NCBI RefSeq assembly: GCF_009905535.1
Contig: NZ_JAAALA010000029.1
Location: 1-55,922, forward strand
DNA: 55,922 nucleotides
Direction: 5' to 3'
Source of the DNA: Caulobacter sp. SLTY
GTDB taxonomy: Bacteria > Pseudomonadota > Alphaproteobacteria > Caulobacterales > Caulobacteraceae
Every line of letters starts with the position of its first letter. The first letter of the stretch is position 1. This document shows, one piece after another, positions 17,289 through 25,861 of the stretch. The notes beneath the pieces are model-generated. The model saw only the letters and a list, made by a program, of their open reading frames with translations. It was not told the origin of the DNA and searched no databases. The position numbers and the translations under genes are program-made.

Positions 17289-18709
17289 GCCGCCAGTTTC
17301 CAGGCCAGGGCCAGGTCTTCGACCAGCGCCTTGAAACCCTGCTCCTTAGCCTCGGCATCCGGCACGCGGAGGAGGAAGCTGGGGTGGTAGGTGACCACGC
17401 CCTGGGCCTGGTCGGGCAGCTGGATCGCCCGGCCCCGATTTGCGGCGATCGGTGTCGCCTTGCCGAAAACGGACAGGGCGGCTGTGGCGCCGAGCGCGAC
17501 GATCACCCTCGGCCGGATCAGGCGGCGCTCATGGTCTACCCACCAGCGGCAGGCGCTGATCTCGCTCTGGACCGGGGTCTTATGCAGGCGCTTCTTGCCG
17601 CGAAGCTCGTGCTTGAAGTGCTTCACGGCGTTGGTGACATAGGTCTGCTCGCGCGGCACGCCGGCCTCGGCCAGGGCCTTGTCGAACACCTGGCCGGCGG
17701 GGCCGACGAAGGGGCGGCCGGCGAGGTCTTCCTGGTCGCCGGGCTGTTCGCCGACGAACATCAGCCGGGCGGTGGCCGAACCCTCGCCAGGTACGCCCTG
17801 GGTGGCGTCCTTCCACAGCGGGCAGCGGCGGCATCCGTCGACACCGGCGACCAGCGCTTCGAGCGAGGGGGGCGTGCCCTCCAGAACCACGTCACGCACC
17901 GGCTTGGTCGCCTTGGCGGCGTGACGGCTGGGTTCGGTCGGGGCCTGGGCGACCATGGCGGCGGTCCTTCCTGCGGCGCTGGCGATCAGGTCGGGAATGA
18001 GCCGGGCTTCCGGAAGGTTGCGCCAGTATTTCTTCGGCATTTCGGCCTGCATGGCCTTCACCTTCAGCCGGGCCGGGTTGAAGATCGAGGCGTAATAGGT
18101 GCGCCAGAAGTCCTCCAGCAGGTCGTCGGCCGGCGCAGCGTCGCGGCTGACGCCGGGGGTGAAGCGCAGCGTATCGCCGTCCCAGTGGGCGCAGGCCTCG
18201 GGGGTGAGGATCGAGAACCGCATACCGGCGAAGCGGCGCACGAAAAACGGGGCCGTCTTTTCGACCACGTGATGCATCGGCTCGAACCAGGCGGCGTAGG
18301 TCTCCGGCTCGACCCCGGGCAGCAGCCGGAAGCGGACGAAAGCCTTCATCTTGTGGCTGGCGCGCGCGACCGGCTTGGCCATCTCGCGGGCGCGGGCGAC
18401 GTCGGGATCGGTGATGTCCTGGATCAGGGCCGGCTGGTCCTGCAACCGCCACAGCAGGCGGTAGAGCAGGTTGAACCGTTCGGGGTCCCGATGGCAGATG
18501 ACCTCCTGGGCCAAGTCGACGAAGGCGCGCGGCGCGGTGAAGGCCGGAGCGTCGGCTGCCGGGGCGGGATCGCCATCGGCGAACAGCTCCCCCTCCCCTC
18601 CGGCCGCCCAGACTACCTCGCCCGGCGTCACCCCGGCCAGGCGCAGAGCCCGGGCCGTCTTGCGCCAGCCTTCGAAGTCGGTCGGGCCGGCCAGCCGGGC
18701 GATGCGCAT
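17285..18709 (-). CDS. UdgX-family uracil-DNA binding protein fused to a DUF4130 domain
   Basis: A 474-residue two-domain protein. Residues ~60-245 form the DUF4130 (TIGR03915-type) domain that accompanies DNA-repair radical SAM proteins. Residues ~280-470 are a UdgX domain: Cys293 and Cys296 (GCRRCPLWK), motif GEQPGDQEDLAGRPFVGPAG at 320-339, KHFKHELRGKKRLHKTP with His376, ACRWW, and HPSFLLR. In mycobacterial UdgX the histidine of the KRRIH loop bonds covalently to the abasic sugar after uracil excision; here the loop reads KKRLH, keeping that histidine. The ATG overlaps the radical SAM stop by one base (TGATG). Regulation is likely through the LexA box at 19941-19955. Confidence 0.9.
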   Translation of the reverse strand: MRIARLAGPTDFEGWRKTARALRLAGVTPGEVVWAAGGEGELFADGDPAPAADAPAFTAPRAFVDLAQEVICHRDPERFNLLYRLLWRLQDQPALIQDITDPDVARAREMAKPVARASHKMKAFVRFRLLPGVEPETYAAWFEPMHHVVEKTAPFFVRRFAGMRFSILTPEACAHWDGDTLRFTPGVSRDAAPADDLLEDFWRTYYASIFNPARLKVKAMQAEMPKKYWRNLPEARLIPDLIASAAGRTAAMVAQAPTEPSRHAAKATKPVRDVVLEGTPPSLEALVAGVDGCRRCPLWKDATQGVPGEGSATARLMFVGEQPGDQEDLAGRPFVGPAGQVFDKALAEAGVPREQTYVTNAVKHFKHELRGKKRLHKTPVQSEISACRWWVDHERRLIRPRVIVALGATAALSVFGKATPIAANRGRAIQLPDQAQGVVTYHPSFLLRVPDAEAKEQGFKALVEDLALAWKLAA

Positions 18710-19926
18710 CACAGCAGCCTCGGCTGCTCGGCCACCGTCCCGCGCAAGCCGGCCGCGTCGGTCAGGGCGCCGGGGGTCCAGTCGGCCGTGACGATAAACG
18801 GCTTTACCTTGGAAAGCCCCCGCGCCAGGCGTTTGACGTCCTCCAGCCGGATCGCCTTCTGGCGGCGCAGGGCGATGAGCCGGTCGACCGTCTTCACCCC
18901 CAGGCCCGGCGTACGCAACAGCGCCTCGCGATCGGCCCGGTTGACGTCGATGGGGAACCGGCCCCGGTTCTCCAACGCCCAGGCGAGCTTGGGATCGATG
19001 GCCAGGTCGAGGTTGGCCGCCTCGCCGACGATCTCCTGCCGCTCGAAGCCGTAGAACCGCATCAGCCAATCGGCCTGGTAGAGCCGGTGCTCGCGCATCA
19101 ACGGCGGCCGCTCCAGCGGCAGCGCCTTCGAAGAGTCCGGGATCGGGCTGAAGGCGGAATAGTAGACCCGGCGCAGGCCGTAGCCGCCGTAGAGCCGCTC
19201 GCTTCGCTGAAGGATTTCGCCGTCGCTGGCGGTGTCCGCGCCGATGATCAGCTGGGTCGACTGGCCAGCCGGGGCGAACCGCTTCGGCGCGGCGCGCCGC
19301 CCCTTCTCCCTGCCCTCGTCGATGGCGTAGCGCACACCGCCCATCGCCTTCTTGATGACGCCCACATCCTTCTGAGGGGCCAGAGCCAGGAGGCTTTCGT
19401 CCTTGGGCAGCTCGATGTTGATCGACACCCGGTCGGCGTAGAGCCCGGCTTCCAGCACCAGGGCCGGCGAGGCCTCCGGGATCAGCTTGAGGTGGATGTA
19501 GCCTCGAAAGTCATGGTCCTGGCGCAGGCCCCGCGCCACCCGCACCATCTCCTCGAGCGTATAGTCGCCGTTGCGGATGATGCCGGACGAGAGGAACAGG
19601 CCCTCGATATAGTTGCGCTTGTAGAAGCCGAGGGTCAGGTCGATCACCTCCTGCACTGTGAACCGGGCGCGCGGGATGTTGGAGGACACCCGGTTCACGC
19701 AATAGGCGCAGTCGTAGATGCAGAAGTTGGTCAGCAGGATCTTCAGCAGGCTGATGCACCGCCCGTCCGGGGCATAGGCGTGGCAGATGCCCATGCCTTC
19801 GGTCGATCCCACCCCCTTGCCGCCCAGAGAGTTGCGGCCGGAGCTGCCGGACGAGGCGCAGGATGCGTCGTACTTGGCGGCGTCGGATAGGATGGCGAGT
19901 TTACGCTTGAGGGACAGGGGGGCCAT
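18709..19926 (-). CDS. Putative DNA modification/repair radical SAM protein
   Basis: A 405-residue protein of the TIGR03916 type. The N-terminus KLAILSDAAKYDASCASSG is diagnostic for the family. A radical SAM cluster motif CxxxCxxC lies at Cys69, Cys73 and Cys76 (NFCIYDCAYC). The C-terminus has a helix-hairpin-helix DNA-binding segment (VNRADREALLRTPGLGVKTV, followed by a second half), consistent with acting on DNA. The family is linked genomically to UdgX-DUF4130, as here, but its reaction is not established. It is the first gene of the operon; a perfect GTTC-N7-GTTC SOS box ends 15 bases upstream of the start, predicting LexA repression and DNA-damage induction. Confidence 0.92.
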   Translation of the reverse strand: MAPLSLKRKLAILSDAAKYDASCASSGSSGRNSLGGKGVGSTEGMGICHAYAPDGRCISLLKILLTNFCIYDCAYCVNRVSSNIPRARFTVQEVIDLTLGFYKRNYIEGLFLSSGIIRNGDYTLEEMVRVARGLRQDHDFRGYIHLKLIPEASPALVLEAGLYADRVSINIELPKDESLLALAPQKDVGVIKKAMGGVRYAIDEGREKGRRAAPKRFAPAGQSTQLIIGADTASDGEILQRSERLYGGYGLRRVYYSAFSPIPDSSKALPLERPPLMREHRLYQADWLMRFYGFERQEIVGEAANLDLAIDPKLAWALENRGRFPIDVNRADREALLRTPGLGVKTVDRLIALRRQKAIRLEDVKRLARGLSKVKPFIVTADWTPGALTDAAGLRGTVAEQPRLL

Positions 19927-19940
19927 GGAAGGACCCTATC

Positions 19941-19955
19941 GTTCTCTTTTCGTTC
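19941..19955. promoter_or_regulatory. LexA box, alphaproteobacterial GTTC-N7-GTTC type
   Basis: GTTCTCTTTTCGTTC is an exact match to the alphaproteobacterial SOS consensus GTTC-N7-GTTC. It lies 14 bases upstream of the radical SAM gene start (19926, minus strand) and about 60 bases upstream of the divergent transglutaminase gene. Its position would block transcription or the start of transcription of the radical SAM-UdgX operon. Confidence 0.85.
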
Positions 19956-20017
19956 TGTCCACGGCGGGGCGAAAAAATGTCTTTGGAACCAAAGGGTTCG
20001 CGCGCGGTTGAGGGTGC

Positions 20018-20887
20018 GTGACCCGCCTCCTCATCCAACATGAAACGCGCTATCGCTACGAGAAGCCGGTGTCCTTCGGCGCCCAGCGCCTGATGCTGCG
20101 GCCGCGCGACAGTCATGGGCTGAAGGTGGAGCAGGCGTCCCTGGCGGTAGGGCCGCCCGGCCGCATCCGCTGGACCTATGACGCCTACGGCAATTGCGTC
20201 TGCTGGTTTACGCCAGAGGGAGAGGCTACCGAGCTGGCGATCGTCAGCCAGCTGGTCATCGAGCGGTTTCCGGCGCCCCTCCTCCCCTTCCAACCCGATA
20301 ACCCGCACACGGCGATGCCGATCGTCTACAGCCGCGACGATCGGGCAGCGCTGGCGCCCTACATGGTCCCCGAAAGCGAGGACGACGCCACGGTCACCGC
20401 CTGGCTGAAGGCCCAGATGGGGCCTGCGGACGAGCCGGCGCTCGACTTCCTGCTTCGACTCAATCGCACCATCGACGGCTTCGGCTATCGCGCCCGCTAT
20501 GAGGAGGGCGTGCAATCGCCGGCCGAAACCCTGAGCGCGGGCTCGGGCACCTGCCGCGACTTCGCCTGGCTGATGGTCGAGGTGCTGCGGCGCGCGGGAT
20601 ACGCGGCGCGGTTCGTCACCGGCTACCTGCACAGCCCGGCCGCGACCCTGCGCGGCGCCGGCGCCACCCATGCCTGGTGCGAGGTCTTCCTGCCGGATCT
20701 CGGCTGGACGGAGTTCGACCCGACCAACGGGCTGGCCGAGTCCCCAGACCTTATCCCCGTCGCTGTCAGCCGCACGCCGCGAGAGGCATCGCCGGTCAGC
20801 GGGGCCCTGATTGGCGATCCGGGCCAGAGCGAACTGATCGTCAATGTGACCGTCTCGGCCGCCGACAATCTGGCGGCGGCTGCTTAA
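20018..20887 (+). CDS. Transglutaminase-like cysteine protease-fold protein
   Basis: A 289-residue protein with the bacterial transglutaminase N-terminal region (HETRYRYEKPVSFGAQRLMLRPR) and core domain. The catalytic triad is visible: Cys179 in GSGTCRDFAW, His218 in ATHAWCEVF and Asp234 in TEFDPTNG. No signal peptide, so probably cytoplasmic; related proteins often lie near circularly permuted ATP-grasp/alpha-E genes, but none are present here. The start is GTG at 20018. It is divergent from the LexA-controlled radical SAM gene; an inverted repeat CTTTGG-AA-CCAAAG at 19981-19994 is near its promoter. Whether it shares SOS control is unknown. Confidence 0.85.
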   Translation: MTRLLIQHETRYRYEKPVSFGAQRLMLRPRDSHGLKVEQASLAVGPPGRIRWTYDAYGNCVCWFTPEGEATELAIVSQLVIERFPAPLLPFQPDNPHTAMPIVYSRDDRAALAPYMVPESEDDATVTAWLKAQMGPADEPALDFLLRLNRTIDGFGYRARYEEGVQSPAETLSAGSGTCRDFAWLMVEVLRRAGYAARFVTGYLHSPAATLRGAGATHAWCEVFLPDLGWTEFDPTNGLAESPDLIPVAVSRTPREASPVSGALIGDPGQSELIVNVTVSAADNLAAAA

Positions 20888-20924
20888 GGGCCCGTCAGAG
20901 GCCATTTTCGTGGGAGTGCGCGTG

Positions 20925-21068
20925 ATGACCTCAAATTTCCAACACCAGGAGCCTGTCTGGAACAGCTTCTGCAAATCGGCGCCCGAACCGCAGAACGGCC
21001 GCAAGGCTGAAAAGGCGGCAACCAAGGTCAAGGACCGCGAGTCGCCCAAGCGCCGCCCGGCGCATTGA
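20925..21068 (+). CDS. Possible small basic protein (47 aa)
   Basis: ATG at 20925 follows GGGAG 10 bases upstream. The product is hydrophilic with a Lys/Arg/Glu-rich C-terminus (RKAEKAATKVKDRESPKRR) and one cysteine. High third-position GC through the whole frame supports coding, but the length is short and I recognise no family. It sits 37 bases after the transglutaminase gene on the same strand. GTG at 20922 is an alternative start. Confidence 0.42.
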   Translation: MTSNFQHQEPVWNSFCKSAPEPQNGRKAEKAATKVKDRESPKRRPAH

Positions 21069-21194
21069 TCGGCGTTCAGCTACCACCGCGTCACGAAACG
21101 TGATCCGCCGAATGCTCGCCTGAACAGCGACCAGGGTTGCGGCTCGCGCTCATCCGGTTAACCTTTATGGCAGGGGAAATGGCTGGGGGAGTGA

Positions 21195-22160
21195 ATGCGG
21201 CCGTTTGCGGGAGTAGCGCTGGTCTGCCTGACCGCCGTAACCGCGGCCGGGCTGTCGGCCGTGTCGGTGGTCGGCGCGGGGGCCGACGGTCTGTCCGACA
21301 CCAGCCTGATGAAATCGGCCGACTTCTCCAGCACCTTCAGCGGCGGCTCGGCGTCCGACCGGGTCAGCGACGACCCGGACGCGCCGATCCGCACCAGCCG
21401 CTTTGACGATGGCCCGCCCCAACAGATCGAACTGGCCGGGGCGGCGCCCGTCCCGGCGGGCGGCGCGGTTCCGCCGACGGCTCCGATCGAGATGGCCGCC
21501 GCCGAAGCCCCGCCCGCCCCCGACGCAACCGGCCTGATCATGGCCCGCGTGCTGCCGAGCCCACAGCCGGCGCGGGGCGTGGGCGGCGCCCGGATGGCCG
21601 CCCTGGCCACGCCCGGCCCCCGCCAGGCCTTCCGGCCGACCATGACGCCGCTGGGCATGTTCGCCCCCACCCGGCGCGTGTCGCTCAGCCTGACCACGGG
21701 CGAGTCGCCGCTCAATCCAGGCTCCGGCCTCAGTTTCGGCGAACGCGACGGTCGCCAGAATCTGGCCGCCGCCAACATTCCCGCTCGATCGCGACTGTTC
21801 GATACCCGCCGTCTGGGCGTCCAGGTGGACCTCTCGCCCGAGACCCGCAAGGAAGGCCGCTGGTTCGCCTTCGCCGCCACCTCCGGCGACGCGGTCGGCT
21901 TCAACCTTTTCGGCTCGCCGAAAAAGACCGGGCAGCAGCGCAGCAGCTGGTCGGTCGAGAAGCTTGCCGAATACGGCAAGATCCAGTTGGGCCTCGGCTG
22001 GCGAAAAGGCTCGATGCAAATCTCCGGCGTCGCCACCCAGCGCGAAATCGGCGCCTACGGCCATACGCGGGAGGACACCGTGTTCGGCCTGTCCTTCACC
22101 ATCAGCGGCGGCAAGCGCCTGCCCCCGCCCAAGGCCCGGCGCGGAATTCCGCGCGAGTAG
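21195..22160 (+). CDS. Secreted hypothetical protein (321 aa)
   Basis: Begins MRPFAGVALVCLTAVTAAGLSAVSVVGAGA, a probable signal peptide. Residues 30-160 are Pro/Ala-rich and likely disordered. The C-terminal ~150 residues contain RRLGVQVDLSPETRKEGRWFAFAATSGDAVGF and alternating-hydrophobic strands ending in DTVFGLSFTISGGKRLP, suggesting a small beta-rich or outer-membrane domain. I do not recognise the family; it is likely lineage-specific. A GGGGGAG site lies 5 bases before the ATG. It precedes the DHA2 exporter gene by 38 bases on the same strand, perhaps in one transcript. Confidence 0.72.
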   Translation: MRPFAGVALVCLTAVTAAGLSAVSVVGAGADGLSDTSLMKSADFSSTFSGGSASDRVSDDPDAPIRTSRFDDGPPQQIELAGAAPVPAGGAVPPTAPIEMAAAEAPPAPDATGLIMARVLPSPQPARGVGGARMAALATPGPRQAFRPTMTPLGMFAPTRRVSLSLTTGESPLNPGSGLSFGERDGRQNLAAANIPARSRLFDTRRLGVQVDLSPETRKEGRWFAFAATSGDAVGFNLFGSPKKTGQQRSSWSVEKLAEYGKIQLGLGWRKGSMQISGVATQREIGAYGHTREDTVFGLSFTISGGKRLPPPKARRGIPRE

Positions 22161-22198
22161 CCTTCCCCGAGCGCCCTCAGGCCCTCTAGAGAAGGGCC

Positions 22199-23662
22199 GT
22201 GTCCGACCTTCCACCCGCCCAGCAGACGCCGCGGCCGCCCGAGCCGGTCGTTCCGCCGCCGCCCCAGACCACCGGATCGCGCCTGGCTTCGTTGGCGGTG
22301 GCCAGCGCCCTGTTCATGGAGTTCATCGACTCCACCTCCCTGTCGACCGCCCTGCCGACCCTGGCGAAGGCTTTCGACGCCGATCCCATCCACCTCAAGC
22401 TGGCCCTGACCAGCTACATCCTGGCCCTGGCGGTGTTCGTGCCGGTCAGCGGCTGGGCGGCCGAGCGGTTCGGGGCGCGGCGGGTCTTCCTTGTGGCGAT
22501 GACAGTGTTCCTCACCGGATCGGTGCTGAACGGGTTTTCCACCTCGCTGGAGCAGCTTGTCGTGTTCCGGATCATCCAGGGGATGGGCGGAGCGATGATG
22601 ACCCCGGTGGCGCGGCTGATCGTGGTCGGTTCGACCCCGAAGGAAAAGCTGCTGACCGCGATGGGCTGGTTCACCATGCCCGCCCTGGTGGGCCCTCTGG
22701 TGGGGCCGCCGCTGGCCGGCTTCGTGCTGGAGGTCGCCGACTGGCCGTGGATCTTCTGGCTGAACGTGCCGGTCGGCCTGCTGGGCATGGCGGCGGTGAT
22801 GCGGTTCGTGCCGCACATCGTCACGCCAGACCCCGGGCGGTTCGACTGGAGCGGCTTTGCCCTATCGGCCGTGGCGATCTGCGGAGTGGTGGCGGTGGCC
22901 GAGACTGCTGGTGTGGGGCTGATCCCCTGGCCGGCGCAGCTGTTGATCGTGGCGATCGCCATGGCCTGCGCCTGGGGCTACCTGCATATGGCGCGGCGCA
23001 AGGTTCGGCCGATCCTCGACCTGGGTCTGCTGCGCCACGCCACCTTCCGGGCCAGCATCCTGGGCGGCACCTTCGTACGGCTGGGCATCGGCGCCGGGCC
23101 GTTCCTGATGCCGCTTTTGCTCCAGGTGGCCCTCGGCTGGACGCCGCTGCAGGCCGGGACCGTCACCCTGGCCGGCGGGCTGGGTGTGCTGGGAGCCCGA
23201 CCGTTCGCCGCCTTCATGCTCAAACGGATCGGCTTTCGCGCCCAGCTGACCCTGTTCGTGACGATCACCGCCGTCCTGACCGCCCTGCCGGGTTTCTTCA
23301 CCGCCGCCACCCCAGCGGCGCTGATCATGGGGCTGCTGTTCGCGGCCGGGTTCGCCCGTTCCAACCAGTTCATCTCGGCCAACACCATCGCCTTCGCCGA
23401 CATCCCGCCCGAGAAGGTGGCGGCCGCCTCTACGCTCCAGGCGGTCTGCCAGCAGATCGGCCTGGCGCTGGGGATCAGCTTCGGCGGGCTGATGCTGCAC
23501 CTGACGCGTAACGGGGCCCATGGCGCACTGACGCCGTCCGACTTCACCCTGCCGTTCGTCGCCATAGGGGCCGTCACCTTGTTGGCGGTTCCGGTCTATC
23601 TTGCGCTCGACCCCAAGGCCGGGGCCAACATCAGCGGCCATCGCCGGGGCGAGGAGCCATGA
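22199..23662 (+). CDS. MFS exporter, DHA2 (14-helix) family
   Basis: A 487-residue multidrug-type transporter of the EmrB/QacA class. Features include FMEFIDSTSLSTALPTLAKAF in helix 1, SGWAAERFGARRVF after helix 2, VFRIIQGMGGAMMTPVARL in helix 4-5 and GPLVGPPLAGFV (antiporter motif C) in helix 5. The N-terminus is Pro-rich (SDLPPAQQTPRPPEPVVPPP) and cytoplasmic. The start is GTG at 22199 behind GAAGGG. The stop overlaps the ATG of an ABC-type ATPase by four bases, an unusual pairing since MFS carriers do not need ATPases. Substrate unknown; drug or metabolite efflux is likely. Confidence 0.86.
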   Translation: MSDLPPAQQTPRPPEPVVPPPPQTTGSRLASLAVASALFMEFIDSTSLSTALPTLAKAFDADPIHLKLALTSYILALAVFVPVSGWAAERFGARRVFLVAMTVFLTGSVLNGFSTSLEQLVVFRIIQGMGGAMMTPVARLIVVGSTPKEKLLTAMGWFTMPALVGPLVGPPLAGFVLEVADWPWIFWLNVPVGLLGMAAVMRFVPHIVTPDPGRFDWSGFALSAVAICGVVAVAETAGVGLIPWPAQLLIVAIAMACAWGYLHMARRKVRPILDLGLLRHATFRASILGGTFVRLGIGAGPFLMPLLLQVALGWTPLQAGTVTLAGGLGVLGARPFAAFMLKRIGFRAQLTLFVTITAVLTALPGFFTAATPAALIMGLLFAAGFARSNQFISANTIAFADIPPEKVAAASTLQAVCQQIGLALGISFGGLMLHLTRNGAHGALTPSDFTLPFVAIGAVTLLAVPVYLALDPKAGANISGHRRGEEP

Positions 23663-24672
23663 GCGTCGAGATTCGCCGACTGCGCCGCGCCTACGGCCCG
23701 ATCCGGGCTCTGGATGGCGTGGATCTGACCTTGGAGGCTGGGACCATAACCTGCCTGCTGGGTCCGTCAGGTAGCGGCAAGAGCACCCTGCTGCGCCTGA
23801 TCGCGGGGTTGGAGAAGGCGGAGGGGGGCGAGATCACCATCGGCGGCAAGGCCGTCAGCGCCCCCGGGGTTCATCTGCCGGCCGAAAAGCGTGGCGTGGG
23901 GCTGGTGTTCCAGGACTACGCCCTGTTCCCCCACCTGGACGGGCGGGGCAACGTGGCCTTCGGGGTGGCGGGCCTTCCGGCCGAAGAGCGCCACCGCCGC
24001 ACCGAGGATGCGCTGGCCGAGGCGGACATCTGGCATCGGGCAGAGGCGCGGCCTTCTGAGCTTTCAGGCGGGGAGCAGCAGCGGGTGGCCATTGCCCGCG
24101 CCCTGGCGCCCAGGCCGGCGGTTCTGCTGCTCGATGAGCCGTTCTCCAGTCTGGATGGAAGGCTGCGGGAGCAGATGCGCGCCTCGCTGCTGACGGTGCT
24201 GCGGGACAGCGGCGCCGCGGTGCTGATCGTCACCCACGATCCGGAGGAAGCCCTGCGGATGGGCGACCGCCTGGCGCTGATGTGGGCCGGGCGCGTGCTG
24301 CAGGCGGGAACGCCGGAGGACTGCTATCGGCGGCCGGTGTCGGTCGATGCGGCGCGGCTGTTGGGCGAGGCCAACGCCCTGCCGGCGACGGTCGCCAACG
24401 GCCTGGCGACGACCGCGTTCGGTCCCGTTGCGGTCGAGGCCGAAGGCGACATGGTGATCGCCCGCCCAGAGGCCTTTCGGCTGTCGGACCAGGGCATGGA
24501 AGCCGAGGTGCTCGAGCGCCGGTTCCTGGGCGCGCAGACCCACCTGCGACTGCTGGCCAACAACAACGTCTGCGCCGCCCGAGTGCCCAGCGCCGGCGCG
24601 CCAGCGGTGGGCGACAGGGTTCGGGTAACCTTGGACCCGGCCCTGTGCTCCGTGGTTTGGGATGATGCCTAG
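23659..24672 (+). CDS. ABC transporter ATP-binding protein, FbpC/PotA-like, orphan
   Basis: A 337-residue import-type ATPase. Walker A is GPSGSGKST, the Q-loop VFQDYALFPHL, signature LSGGEQQRVAIARAL, Walker B VLLLDEPFSSLD and H-loop VTHDPEEAL. A C-terminal TOBE-like regulatory region follows (residues ~240-337), as in iron(III), polyamine and sulfate importers. No matching permease or solute-binding protein is in the window. The ATG overlaps the DHA2 exporter stop (ATGA), so translation is coupled to it. It may serve a permease encoded elsewhere, or be a remnant of an iron-uptake operon. Confidence 0.88.
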   Translation: MSVEIRRLRRAYGPIRALDGVDLTLEAGTITCLLGPSGSGKSTLLRLIAGLEKAEGGEITIGGKAVSAPGVHLPAEKRGVGLVFQDYALFPHLDGRGNVAFGVAGLPAEERHRRTEDALAEADIWHRAEARPSELSGGEQQRVAIARALAPRPAVLLLDEPFSSLDGRLREQMRASLLTVLRDSGAAVLIVTHDPEEALRMGDRLALMWAGRVLQAGTPEDCYRRPVSVDAARLLGEANALPATVANGLATTAFGPVAVEAEGDMVIARPEAFRLSDQGMEAEVLERRFLGAQTHLRLLANNNVCAARVPSAGAPAVGDRVRVTLDPALCSVVWDDA

Positions 24673-24707
24673 GCGGGGGTCGTGCTCCGACGATGGATTG
24701 ATCCAGC

Positions 24708-25766
24708 CTACCGCCCGGCGGCGATCCGTTCGCGCGCCATCTCGTTGGCGACCTGGTCCGTCGGGCGGCCGTCGGCGGCGGCGCGGTCGAGGACCTCGGC
24801 CAGCGTCAGGGCCAGGCGGTCGAGCTTGGCGTCGACCCAGGCCTGGTCGAAGGCGGTGTCGGTTTCCAGCCCGCGGATCTCAGCCGCCACATTGATGATG
24901 CCGCCGCCGTTGATCACGTAGTCCGGGGCGTAGAGCAGGCCCTTGTCGAACAGGGCGCGGCCCACCTCGGCGGACGCGAGCTGGTTGTTGGCGCCGCCGG
25001 CCACGACGCGGCCTTTCAGTCGGGCCAGGGTCTCGAAGGTGACCGCGCCGCCCAGGGCGCAGGGGGCGAAGACTTCCGCTTCCGCATCGAAGATGGCGTC
25101 GGGGGCGACCACGGTCGCGCCGGTGCGGGCGGCGACGGCGTCCAGCGATGCCTGGTTCACATCGGTGATGATCAGCTTGGCCCCGGCCGCATGCAGCTTA
25201 TCGGCCAGGTAGGCGCCGACGTGGCCGACGCCCTGGATGGCCACTGTCACGCCGTTCAGATCACGGCCATAGGCGCGCTCAACACAGAGGCGCACACCTC
25301 GGAACACGCCCTCGGCGGTCACCGGGCTGGGGTCGCCCGAGGCGGCCTTGTGGCCTTCGAGGCCGGCGACGTAGCGGGTTTCCGTGCGGGCCTCTTCCAG
25401 GTCGGCGGGAGAGACGCCGACGTCCTCGGCGGTCCAGTAGCGGCCGCCAACCCGTTCGACGGCGCGGCCGAAGGCCTGGAACAATTCGGGCGTCTTGTCC
25501 TTTCGGGCGTCGCCGATGATCACCGACTTGCCGCCACCCAGCTCCAGGCCGGCCATGGCGTTCTTGAAGCTCATCGCCCGCGACAGCTTCAGCGCGTCGG
25601 TCAGCGCCGCCTCGGCGCTCTCGTAGGGCCACATGCGGCAACCGCCCGCGGCCGGGCCCAGGGTGGTGGAATGCACCGCGATGATCGTCTTCAGACCCGA
25701 CGCCTCATCAGCGAAGGCGTGGACGCCCTCATGGCCTTCGAAAGCGGGGGAATCGAACAGGGTCAT
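24708..25766 (-). CDS. Glu/Leu/Phe/Val dehydrogenase, leucine dehydrogenase-like
   Basis: A 352-residue amino acid dehydrogenase. The catalytic lysines are visible as Lys68 (SFKNAMAGL) and Lys80 (GGGKSV), the positions known from leucine dehydrogenase. The Rossmann fold has IQGVGHVGAYLADKL binding NAD. It oxidatively deaminates branched-chain amino acids to 2-oxo acids or runs the reverse reaction in the cytoplasm. The substrate could also be phenylalanine or valine; the length and motifs favour leucine. It is monocistronic, transcribed away from the hydrolase gene region. Confidence 0.88.
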   Translation of the reverse strand: MTLFDSPAFEGHEGVHAFADEASGLKTIIAVHSTTLGPAAGGCRMWPYESAEAALTDALKLSRAMSFKNAMAGLELGGGKSVIIGDARKDKTPELFQAFGRAVERVGGRYWTAEDVGVSPADLEEARTETRYVAGLEGHKAASGDPSPVTAEGVFRGVRLCVERAYGRDLNGVTVAIQGVGHVGAYLADKLHAAGAKLIITDVNQASLDAVAARTGATVVAPDAIFDAEAEVFAPCALGGAVTFETLARLKGRVVAGGANNQLASAEVGRALFDKGLLYAPDYVINGGGIINVAAEIRGLETDTAFDQAWVDAKLDRLALTLAEVLDRAAADGRPTDQVANEMARERIAAGR

Positions 25767-25861
25767 GCCGGAAAACTTCGTGTTTGGGGAAAGACGATGC
25801 GCGCGGCGGGTCTACGCCGCACGAGCCGTCCTCACAACCCTTCAAACGCGGGAACGGTTGC

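Noticed and set aside
17285..18709. Classical family-4 uracil-DNA glycosylase
   Set aside because: The GEQPGDQED motif and the KKRLH loop indicate UdgX, and the N-terminal DUF4130 domain is not found in family 4.
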